Assembly: GCA_964632995.1 (NCBI GenBank)
Contig: CAZWDL010000143.1
Location: 1-16,561 of the forward strand
Source of the DNA: CAZWDL01 sp964632995
GTDB taxonomy: Bacteria; Bacteroidota; Bacteroidia; Chitinophagales; Saprospiraceae
Direction of reading: 5' to 3'
DNA: 16,561 nucleotides
Shown here: piece by piece, positions 1 through 6,410 of the stretch
How the letters are laid out: each line of letters opens with the position of its first letter
How positions within the stretch are numbered: position 1 is the stretch's first letter
Made by a program: the position numbers and the translations under genes
Notes under the pieces: model-generated
What the model was told of the DNA's origin: nothing
The model's input: the letters and a program-made list of their open reading frames with translations, nothing else
Database searches by the model: none

Positions 1-324
1 GGGCCCGGCCAGCGGGTTCCGGAAGAGGGTCTGCAACTGGAGGCCGGCCGTTCCCAGGGCAGCGCCGCCGATGGCAGCGGCGATGGTTCGGGGCAGCCGC
101 AATTCCTTGATGATCTTGATCCAGGTGTCATCCGCACCTTCGAGGCCGAACAGGGCGGCCACCACTCCGGTAATGGGGATATGTACGGAGCCGATGCCGA
201 GCTCCAGCAGGAAGAAAAATACCAGGCCAACGGCCAGGATCGGAAACAGGAACAGCCGCGACCGGCTGGAGAGACGCACCGGAACGGAAGAAGTTTGTCG
301 GGACGAAGTTGCCGTCTGGTTCAT
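1..324 (-). CDS. FecCD/BtuC-type ABC transporter permease (N-terminal part, cut by window edge)
   Basis: Inner-membrane permease subunit of a metal-chelate (siderophore, haem, cobalamin or related) importer; only the first 108 codons are in the window. The start is the ATG at 324-322. After a polar Ser/Thr/Arg-rich N-terminus (residues 1-23) comes a first membrane helix (about 24-42), then the family-typical segment LRLPRTIAAAIGGAALGTAG (76-95) and LFRNPLAGP at the edge; this RLPR...G.A.G.AG.Q...RNPLA.P signature is characteristic of FecCD-family permeases. It follows the substrate-binding lipoprotein on the same strand with about 155 bases between them, and the matching ATPase gene probably lies just beyond the edge. 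Family assignment is firm; the substrate cannot be told. Confidence 0.9.
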   Translation of the reverse strand, partial: MNQTATSSRQTSSVPVRLSSRSRLFLFPILAVGLVFFFLLELGIGSVHIPITGVVAALFGLEGADDTWIKIIKELRLPRTIAAAIGGAALGTAGLQLQTLFRNPLAGP

Positions 325-364
325 AAATGCTGTTTATTGGGTGGAAGATATTCCCTGATTCGCT

Positions 365-421
365 TTATCTGCAGGCCGTAAGCAGGAGAAGTATGAGATA
401 CAGGAGGTGATTTTTTTTCAT
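365..421 (-). CDS. 18-codon ORF encoding essentially only a lipoprotein signal peptide
   Basis: The minus strand between the substrate-binding protein and the permease reads MKKNHLLYLILLLLTACR and then a TAA stop. The peptide has a charged start (KK), a run of hydrophobic residues and a clean lipobox (LTAC), so a processed product would be a lipidated Cys-Arg dipeptide. It is not in frame with the permease, whose ATG lies 97 bases downstream, so it is not simply a misplaced permease start. A run of eight A residues follows its ATG. It could be a real mini-lipoprotein, a leader peptide that couples translation to the permease, a remnant of a decayed lipoprotein gene, or chance. That it is translated is inference. 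Confidence 0.4.
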   Translation of the reverse strand: MKKNHLLYLILLLLTACR

Positions 422-479
422 TTTATTTCGATTGGTTCCAAGAAAAATAATTGTCCTTTCAAAAATTGATGCGAAGTTT

Positions 480-1679
480 TTAAAACCCTTTGGTCAACTC
501 CACACGGTCAAAAAACAGCAATTCATGCTCCGGCAAAAGATCCGGATAAAAGATCGAAACCAGGTCTTCCAGGACCAGATCGGGCCGGACCTCCGGCGTT
601 TCATACCAATCGTAGGCGTCGTGCTCGTGGCGGGTACGCTTTTGATAATGATAGACATGTCCATTGCGGTAGGACTTAAAACCACTCAGGTAGTTTGCCG
701 GCGGCCAATCCTGGTCCGAAGTGCTATTCACTATCCAGAAATCGGCATCCTTTGCCAGGAATAAAAGCGCCTCGTTATTCATCCCCACGGCGTGGGTCGG
801 ACCGTTATCTTTCAGCACATTCACAGCACCTGCTGCTTCGAGGAAGGAGGCGTAAAAGTCGTTGCGATGAGCATTCCAGTCGCTTTGGTCGGAAGGATGG
901 TATACCAGAAAAGCGTGCTGCTGCGGCCGTTGTGCAGCAGCTAATTGCATTAATTCTTGGCAGCGAGCAGCGATGCGGGCAAAAATTTCATTGGCTTCTT
1001 TTTCCTTATTGAAAAACAAGGCAGAGAATTTGATCCACTCCGCCTTACCCAGGAAAGAAGGTTCCGCCCAGGCGAATTGCGGCACCGCGTTGACGCCCAG
1101 CTGTCTCAATTTCACAACGCTCTCCAAGCGACCGTGGTCATAGGCGTACAGGAGCAGTATGTCCGGCTTTAGCGCAAGAACGATTTCCGGCGCCGGAGTA
1201 CTATGGAAACTGTAGCCGATGGAAGCAATTTTTTTTGCCTCCCAGCGTCGTCGCAGTTCGGGATCATAAATACCGCCGCCGCCTATGGCTACGATCTGAT
1301 CCATCAGGCCCAATGTGGTCAGCCGGGTGATCTCGCCGTCGTCGTTGGCGGCTACCGTTTGCAGGGGTACTTCCACGAGCCAGGCATCGGCCAGTTCTCC
1401 GGACAAATCCGGTGGCGGCGATCCCTTTTGTACCAAGACGATCTTCTGATCGAACTCGATGCCCCGGTCCGCACTTTGAAAGTGGAGATGGGCTAGCTTG
1501 TAGTGGCCGTGGTAAGTGATGGAAAAGTTTTGGGCGTATTGCACCACAACTTTGCCGGGGAAGAGATCTTGCGCGTTTTCCGGCTCCGACTTGCCGGAGT
1601 CCGATGCCGAGCGGTCTACCGGTTGACAGGCGAACAGCAAGCCAAGCATGTACAGCAATATCGGAGACATTTTTGCCAT
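480..1679 (-). CDS. ABC transporter substrate-binding lipoprotein (FecB/BtuF type)
   Basis: A 399-residue periplasmic-binding lipoprotein that should deliver a metal chelate to the FecCD permease encoded downstream. The N-terminus is a short lipoprotein signal with lipobox LFAC (lipid-modified Cys18). The later part has the helical-backbone binding-protein pattern: APEIVLALKPDILLLYAYD (about 168-186), a long linking helix around the KEKEANEIF segment, and a C-terminal lobe ending in PDLVLEDLVSIFYPDLLP, typical of Bacteroidota members. The segment HYQKRTRHEHDAYDWYE near the end is rich in His and acidic residues and could contact the ligand or metal. About 160 bases separate it from the upstream small gene, with a promoter-like element near 1800. 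The ATG at 1679 gives a proper signal peptide. Substrate unknown. Confidence 0.85.
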   Translation of the reverse strand: MAKMSPILLYMLGLLFACQPVDRSASDSGKSEPENAQDLFPGKVVVQYAQNFSITYHGHYKLAHLHFQSADRGIEFDQKIVLVQKGSPPPDLSGELADAWLVEVPLQTVAANDDGEITRLTTLGLMDQIVAIGGGGIYDPELRRRWEAKKIASIGYSFHSTPAPEIVLALKPDILLLYAYDHGRLESVVKLRQLGVNAVPQFAWAEPSFLGKAEWIKFSALFFNKEKEANEIFARIAARCQELMQLAAAQRPQQHAFLVYHPSDQSDWNAHRNDFYASFLEAAGAVNVLKDNGPTHAVGMNNEALLFLAKDADFWIVNSTSDQDWPPANYLSGFKSYRNGHVYHYQKRTRHEHDAYDWYETPEVRPDLVLEDLVSIFYPDLLPEHELLFFDRVELTKGF

Positions 1680-1799
1680 ATATTCTTTTCGTTACTTCGA
1701 TGGTCAATCAGTTTCAGCTGGATAATCACAATTGAGGATTATACCTGGCGAGGATATCAGCGTAGAAGGCAGCCAGTATACTGCCAAACCAATTTTACG

Positions 1800-1807
1800 C
1801 AAATCTA
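1800..1807 (-). promoter_or_regulatory. Candidate Bacteroidota -7 element for the substrate-binding/permease genes
   Basis: On the minus strand TAGATTTG matches the Bacteroidota TAnnTTTG element, about 120 bases before the binding-protein start. It is followed by GCGTAAAATTGG, which only vaguely resembles the palindromic operator seen elsewhere in this window. It lies between the arms of a 7-bp inverted repeat, TACTGCC (1779-1785) and GGCAGTA (1824-1830), and beside the palindrome CAGTATACTG (1774-1783). No convincing -33 element was seen. Confidence 0.35.
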
Positions 1808-1840
1808 ATACCTGGAATACCTAGGCAGTAGGGAGAGAAA

Positions 1841-2167
1841 TTATAGGGGGGGTGCGCGGGGAGCGTGGTCAAATGGAAGCAGCAAAGCATACCATTCGCA
1901 ACGGTGCAGCACCGGCTCGACCGGCCGTAGAGGACGCTCAAATGAGACGAAGTTTGCCGGACGATCTACCTGAAAAGTGGAAAAAGAAAAGAGACAAATG
2001 AAACAGTTCGTTGGCGCAGTAAAAGAATGAAAATGCTGCTCTCCTTCACCAGCACAATATTCACCCGGTTCCGAAGCATGCTCATGGAGCATACCGATAG
2101 TAGCAGGCCCCAAGAACAAGAGGACCAGCCATATCGCTATGCCTTGTTGTAGCGTGTTTCGTGACAT
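1841..2167 (-). CDS. Small secreted Cys/His-rich protein of a TonB-receptor operon
   Basis: A 108-residue protein with an N-terminal signal or membrane segment (about 8-25) followed by potential metal ligands: H28, H30, C38, H45, H47, and the CxxC pair C55/C58 in NCFICLF. The C-terminus ends in RAPPL. No named domain is recognised. Layout and end motif resemble the 114-residue protein at 14985-15329, also encoded next to a TonB-dependent receptor; both have an N-terminal hydrophobic segment, a Cys/His cluster in the middle and a Pro-Pro ending. It is 72 bases downstream of the DUF4625 gene, so probably last in the receptor operon. A periplasmic metal-handling role is a guess from composition and context. 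Confidence 0.65.
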   Translation of the reverse strand: MSRNTLQQGIAIWLVLLFLGPATIGMLHEHASEPGEYCAGEGEQHFHSFTAPTNCFICLFSFSTFQVDRPANFVSFERPLRPVEPVLHRCEWYALLLPFDHAPRAPPL

Positions 2168-2239
2168 GCTTTAAGCCATAATGATCATGCGACATCATTG
2201 TAAAAATAGCATATACTTCAAATAAATTCAACGTTAATT

Positions 2240-2731
2240 CTACCGATGAAACATTTTGATACTTAATCCCTTTTGCGTCGACCACCCCTCCTGGTCGGTC
2301 AGCCTGATGAAAAAATGATAGTCCCCTTCATCATACAACCCGCTGCCGTTTCCGGCGGGGATGGAAATGGACCTATCCGTTTCAAGCTCATTCACCCTTT
2401 CGGAGATTGCGTAATCCTCGATAAAGACAAACGGATTAACGGGTTCTTTGATCGGATCCGTATTACATTCCGTAACTTCCGTGCTGTGCGAATGGTGGTC
2501 AAAATTATGATGGATATCGATGCTGTATGATCCCAGTTCGACATTATCGGAAAACAGCACCCTGAACTCAAACGCTTCTCCGAAATACAAAGTGTCACAG
2601 TTCACGGGGAACGCATCCCGAATGGTTAAATCAATAACGGGCTTTTCCGTGTCTATTACTTCGTCCTTTTCACAAGCACTCAGGAAAGCTACCGTCAAGA
2701 ATAAGACCGGAAGAATTTTCATGCTTTTCAT
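2240..2731 (-). CDS. DUF4625 lipoprotein, probably surface-exposed
   Basis: A 163-residue lipoprotein with lipobox LSAC (Cys20) directly followed by EKDE, which fits the lipoprotein export signal known to send lipoproteins to the cell surface in Capnocytophaga and related bacteria. One DUF4625 domain fills the rest: EKPVIDLTI, FPVNC, then SDNVELGSYSIDIHHNFDHH (61-80) with H74, H75, H79, H80 and H82 clustered, and a closing G.Y.F.IRLTDQEGW strand pattern. The His cluster could bind metal. It is in an operon with a second DUF4625 gene and a TonB-dependent receptor, suggesting an accessory surface capture protein. The ATG at 2731 follows CCAAGG closely; a second in-frame ATG lies three codons later and cannot be excluded. 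Confidence 0.85.
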   Translation of the reverse strand: MKSMKILPVLFLTVAFLSACEKDEVIDTEKPVIDLTIRDAFPVNCDTLYFGEAFEFRVLFSDNVELGSYSIDIHHNFDHHSHSTEVTECNTDPIKEPVNPFVFIEDYAISERVNELETDRSISIPAGNGSGLYDEGDYHFFIRLTDQEGWSTQKGLSIKMFHR

Positions 2732-2747
2732 CCTTGGAAGATTTATT

Positions 2748-2774
2748 GGAGCAGGCCAAAATTCGGCCTGCTCC
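2748..2774 (-). other. Intercistronic hairpin between the two DUF4625 genes
   Basis: A perfect 10-bp inverted repeat GGAGCAGGCC (2748-2757) and GGCCTGCTCC (2765-2774) with a 7-base loop lies in the 49-base gap between the two genes. On the transcribed minus strand it is followed by AATAAATCTT, not a U-run, so it is more likely an mRNA stabiliser/processing element or a weak attenuator than a full terminator. Confidence 0.6.
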
Positions 2775-2780
2775 GTTGGG

Positions 2781-3599
2781 TTAAAGATTTATCACTACCG
2801 GATAACGATCTGAAAAGATCCAGTTCCCCTTGGCATCCTTACATCTGGTGAGAATGTAATAATCTCCCGATTTCCAAGCGTTCTCTCCTTCAATCGGTGC
2901 AGGAGTCATATTGTTGTCGTTTTCTGCGCCCACGGCAATCGATGCAGTAAAGGAATGCGAGGAAGGACTTTCAAAAGCGTGGGTATGTAGCATTACGATC
3001 ACGGACTTGTTGCCTCCGGTAACATCGGCATCGGGGATGTTGTCGTCTTCATAGACCAGCGCGACCAGCATGCCCGCCAGTGAACTATTGTCGGTAACCG
3101 TACCTGAAATGGAAATTGTCTCTCCAATGGAAAAACTTTCCCCGTTCTCCGGAGCGGCGGAAATCGTGAGGACCGGGGCTTCTTCATCAGCGAGCTCTTC
3201 AATGGCGACGTCATCTTCCACGCTCATTTGGTTGCCTGCCTGGTCGGTTACCTTTAAATGGAAGTGGTAAGCGCCGGCCGCCATCCCTAATGGAATATCG
3301 ATGTGTTTATGGAAGGAAGCGTTTTTCAGTCCGGCAAATTCATCATATTCTACCTCGATTTCGTCGCCACCGCCTCCTTCCATGTGTAGTTCTACCTCGA
3401 CTTTATCTATTTTCGCCTCGGCGACAATTTCCGCTTCGATATGTAAATCGCTGCCGATGTAGGCGACATGGCTGTCGCCTATGCCCAGTTCAAGTCCGTT
3501 GATAACAGGCATTGGAAGTTCGACCTCATCTTTTTCGCAGGAGGTGAAAACCAGACCTACCGCAAAGGGGATCGCAAAAAACAATACTTTGGATTTCAT
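2781..3599 (-). CDS. Lipoprotein with two DUF4625-like domains, probably surface-exposed
   Basis: A 272-residue lipoprotein: lipobox FTSC (Cys21) followed by EKDE, the same surface-export-type sequence as its downstream neighbour. Two beta-sandwich-like halves can be seen, about 30-125 and 140-272. The first ends in GAYHFHLKVTDQAGNQ and the second in GDYYILTRCKDAKGNW, the repeated closing motif of DUF4625. Each half carries His residues (HKH with HFH in the first; LHTH in the second), and a Gly/acidic stretch GGGGDEIEVEYDE adds possible ligands. It starts 39 bases after the receptor stop, so co-transcription is likely. A role in binding a metal or metal complex outside the outer membrane and passing it to the receptor is inferred from position and export signal. 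Confidence 0.8.
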   Translation of the reverse strand: MKSKVLFFAIPFAVGLVFTSCEKDEVELPMPVINGLELGIGDSHVAYIGSDLHIEAEIVAEAKIDKVEVELHMEGGGGDEIEVEYDEFAGLKNASFHKHIDIPLGMAAGAYHFHLKVTDQAGNQMSVEDDVAIEELADEEAPVLTISAAPENGESFSIGETISISGTVTDNSSLAGMLVALVYEDDNIPDADVTGGNKSVIVMLHTHAFESPSSHSFTASIAVGAENDNNMTPAPIEGENAWKSGDYYILTRCKDAKGNWIFSDRYPVVINL

Positions 3600-3638
3600 A
3601 ATCGCATTTTTTAATTATTAGGAAATTTTCTTCTTCTT

Positions 3639-6137
3639 TTATCCTGAAAAGGGAATCGAAATATTGACGATAAGATTTCTTCCCTGCTCGGGCACATTGA
3701 TCAGCCTGTAAAAGCTGGTGTGGTTGAAGTACTTAGCGTTGAACAGGTTCTGAATCCGCATGGAGATATTCATTTTTTGATTTACGATACGCACGCTCCC
3801 TCCCAGGCTGAAATTGACAACCTGGAATCCATCGGTCATTTCTTCCGGCGGCACGATATGAGTTTGAGACGCTGTTATCCGGTAATCCAGGGACACATAG
3901 GCATCTTCCAAAAAGATCATTCGCGGCCTCTGGTATTTTAAGTTGAGAATTGCCGAAGCCGGAGGCAAAAAAGGCAGCGTAAAGCCTTTCTTCTCCCCTG
4001 ACAGCTGTTCGGAATACACATACTCGCCGATCACTCCCAATTGCAGGGACTTTAACAGTTCATAATGAGCGTGCAGCTCGCCTCCATACCTCAGAACCTC
4101 GCTCTGGGTATAGTAAAAGACCTGGTTTCCGGCGCCATACGTCCGGTTGTGCTCGGAGGTTGGATTGAGGTAGATATAATTGGAAAAATAATTCAGGAAC
4201 GGAGTGGCGCTTATTGCAAATCTATTCGAACTATATTCCACGCCTGCATCGAGCTGATAAGACACTTCGGGAGATAAGTCGGGATTACCCACTTCATAAC
4301 TGAATCGATGATAGTTGACGCCGTTGGCCGCCAGCTCTTTAGCAATCGGCATTCGAAAACTTTTGCCGAGGTTGATCTTATACGACCACTTTCCCGGATG
4401 ATACGTGTAGCCGACCGACCATGAAATATTTGAAAACCGCCGATTGATGTTTTCCGATCTTTGCAGGTGTTGCCATGTCGTATTGCCATCCTCAACCACC
4501 GGAGAGGGAAACCAGTCATGGTAGGCGGAGGTATTTATATTTCCAGCATCATAGCGAATGCCCCCTTGAATCATACTCTGGTCAGAAAGCGCATGCCTGG
4601 CAAAAGCAAATACGCCAAAAGTGAGTTGATCGTATTCCGGAATAATGAATCCCCGTCCGCCGATCCGGTTCTGCTGATACTCGCCGTTTACGCCAAAATT
4701 GAACTGTGTTTTTTCATTAAGATGGTAGGATAACTTCAGGTTACCGGAGTAAATGTATTTATCAAACCGTCTTTCCAGGGTGGGATCGAAGGCCATGGTG
4801 TCGGGAAAAACGGCGGGCATGTATCCATGGTCTACATACTGGCTAAGCTCCTGTCGTAAGTTGCGCTGAACGCCTGCATCGAAATCAAGTTTTAATTTTT
4901 CCCAGGTATACTGACTTGAATTAATCAGCTTAAAATGATTGACGGATTGATACGGAAAATTAATGTCCCGGTTTGACTTATCGTGTAATTTCGTATCGAC
5001 ATTTCGAGGTTCCAGACCATGGGCATTGGCGAAAAATCCACTCTTTACATTAACGCTGCTTACATAAAACCTGGATTGAAACTTTTCCTGGAGGACGCCA
5101 AACGACGCGTGCAGGTTTTTCTCGTTCCCCGCCGTATTCCGCAAGTGATGTTCATGCAACGGCGCCCGGTAGGAATAGATATCTATACTGTCTGTGGGCA
5201 CCCGGTAATCGCCGTAATCGAGAATGGTTGCCCGTACATCGGCGAAAAATTGGTCTTTCCTGCCGTTCAGCGAAATGGAGGTTCCCAGAAAACCATTGTT
5301 GGTTTTGCCTGTCAGGTCGATGGTCCCGCCGAAGGTGTTTTTAGCGGGAATTTTCCTCTTTTGCAAGTCAATTACCCCGCCAATCGCATCCGAACCGTAC
5401 ATGATCGCGACCGGCCCTTTGATGACTTCGATATAATCAACTGCGTATTGGTCAATTTCAAGGCCGTGATCTGCGCCCCATTGCTGGGCTTCATGCTTGA
5501 TACCGTTTTCAACTACCACCACCCGGTTGAACCCAAGTCCACGGATTACGGGTTTAGACTGCCCCGCCCCAATATCCATGGTGGTCACTCCCGGCAACCG
5601 TTCCAGCGAGTTCATTAAGCTGCCCCCGAGGTTTTGTTTCAGGAAACCGTCGTTTACAATTTCAAGGTTGAGCGATTCTTCTTTTTTTCGGATTTCGTCG
5701 TAATTATAAGTGATCACCACCTCGCGCAGGCTCACGGTGGTTCCTTTAAGCTGAGCGTGGTAGCTCTTATCGGCGCTGATTTGCAAGGTATCGACAAAGG
5801 GATGGTAACCGATGAATGATATGATAATGACATAGGCGCCCCCTGACAGCTCGTTGAAAACAAAATGGCCTTCCTCATCGGTTGCCGTCCCCTCTTTTAC
5901 CGGCTCCAGAAATACGGACGCTCCCGCCAAGGCGTTGTTGTCCTCATTAACAATAGTACCTCTCAGCGTATAATCACCCTGGGCATAGGTCAACCCGGGT
6001 AAGAAAGACAGACAAAACATAAGCAGGAAGAAGTAACCCCCACAGCAATCCGTGATGGAGCTTCCCGGGATTTTTTTTGCGAATATACCCCTGCTGCCTA
6101 TCAGGGAGAACAGCAGGTTATCTTTCGAATTTATCAT
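3639..6137 (-). CDS. TonB-dependent outer-membrane receptor with carboxypeptidase-regulatory-like domain
   Basis: An 832-residue energy-coupled outer-membrane importer. The ATG at 6137 was chosen because the longer reading frame (TTG at 6182) would begin inside the promoter-operator. Order: long n-region and signal peptide ending near YAQ (51-53), carboxypeptidase-regulatory-like domain (about 56-140), plug (about 150-262) with LPGVTT, KPVIRGLGFNRV, the AQQWG.DH motif (218-224) and VIKGPVAIMYGSDAIGGVI, then a beta-barrel ending in an aromatic-rich strand. A plug-proximal loop contains HEHH (328-331), recalling the His-rich loops of ZnuD-type zinc receptors, but substrate is not proven. It heads an operon with two DUF4625 lipoproteins and a Cys/His-rich small protein. 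Confidence 0.93.
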   Translation of the reverse strand: MINSKDNLLFSLIGSRGIFAKKIPGSSITDCCGGYFFLLMFCLSFLPGLTYAQGDYTLRGTIVNEDNNALAGASVFLEPVKEGTATDEEGHFVFNELSGGAYVIIISFIGYHPFVDTLQISADKSYHAQLKGTTVSLREVVITYNYDEIRKKEESLNLEIVNDGFLKQNLGGSLMNSLERLPGVTTMDIGAGQSKPVIRGLGFNRVVVVENGIKHEAQQWGADHGLEIDQYAVDYIEVIKGPVAIMYGSDAIGGVIDLQKRKIPAKNTFGGTIDLTGKTNNGFLGTSISLNGRKDQFFADVRATILDYGDYRVPTDSIDIYSYRAPLHEHHLRNTAGNEKNLHASFGVLQEKFQSRFYVSSVNVKSGFFANAHGLEPRNVDTKLHDKSNRDINFPYQSVNHFKLINSSQYTWEKLKLDFDAGVQRNLRQELSQYVDHGYMPAVFPDTMAFDPTLERRFDKYIYSGNLKLSYHLNEKTQFNFGVNGEYQQNRIGGRGFIIPEYDQLTFGVFAFARHALSDQSMIQGGIRYDAGNINTSAYHDWFPSPVVEDGNTTWQHLQRSENINRRFSNISWSVGYTYHPGKWSYKINLGKSFRMPIAKELAANGVNYHRFSYEVGNPDLSPEVSYQLDAGVEYSSNRFAISATPFLNYFSNYIYLNPTSEHNRTYGAGNQVFYYTQSEVLRYGGELHAHYELLKSLQLGVIGEYVYSEQLSGEKKGFTLPFLPPASAILNLKYQRPRMIFLEDAYVSLDYRITASQTHIVPPEEMTDGFQVVNFSLGGSVRIVNQKMNISMRIQNLFNAKYFNHTSFYRLINVPEQGRNLIVNISIPFSG

Positions 6138-6166
6138 GACAGATACGTTTCTTCGAGAAGCATTAA

Positions 6167-6187
6167 TGAAACATTGTTGCAAATATA
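6167..6187 (-). promoter_or_regulatory. Promoter with overlapping palindromic operator (left receptor operon)
   Basis: Minus strand: TATATTTG (6187-6180), a TAnnTTTG -7 element, runs into TGCAACAATGTTTCA (6181-6167), an imperfect inverted repeat. The predicted transcript start near 6174 leaves a leader of about 37 bases before the ATG at 6137. Three other promoters in this window have the same arrangement. Repression by the Fur/Zur-family protein encoded at 14405 is inferred. Confidence 0.7.
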
Positions 6188-6208
6188 TCAGGTAGGACTG
6201 CTTCCTTT

Positions 6209-6224
6209 GGTGACTTTCGTCACC
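6209..6224 (-). promoter_or_regulatory. CRP/FNR-like palindrome upstream of the left receptor promoter
   Basis: GGTGAC TTTC GTCACC is a perfect inverted repeat containing the GTGA-N6-TCAC core of CRP-family sites. Its centre (6216.5) is about 42 bases upstream of the inferred transcript start, the spacing used by class II activators. No good -33 element is visible here, which would fit activator dependence. Functional role is inferred. Confidence 0.4.
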
Positions 6225-6375
6225 GGCTGGGAATGACCTTTCGCAGATGGGAGAAATTGGAGACTTCTGTTGCCTTGATCAAGATGAATGAGAGAAAAAG
6301 CAGGCAGGGTGGTAGTTCCGCATTGCGGATGAATGGAATCCTTTTATCAGTATATTTTATTTTAGGAGAAAATGG

Positions 6376-6401
6376 GGAGCGGAGCAGAAAAGCTCCACTC
6401 C
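6376..6401 (-). terminator. Probable terminator after the copper receptor
   Basis: A 10-bp stem (GGAGCGGAGC at 6376-6385 against GCTCCACTCC at 6392-6401, one G-U pair in the minus-strand RNA) with a 6-base loop begins 10 bases after the receptor stop codon. On the minus strand it is followed by CCCATTTTC, a short T-run. The 190 bases between this and the next promoter hold no gene that I can support. Confidence 0.6.
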
Positions 6402-6410
6402 ACAAAAATA

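Noticed and set aside
1680..1840. Possible cobalamin riboswitch before the binding-protein gene
   Set aside because: The leader is too short and I could not find the B12-box or other conserved core segments; only small inverted repeats are present.
6138..6182. Longer N-terminus for the left TonB receptor, starting at TTG 6182
   Set aside because: This TTG lies inside the promoter-operator, upstream of the likely transcript start; ATG 6137 gives a signal peptide.
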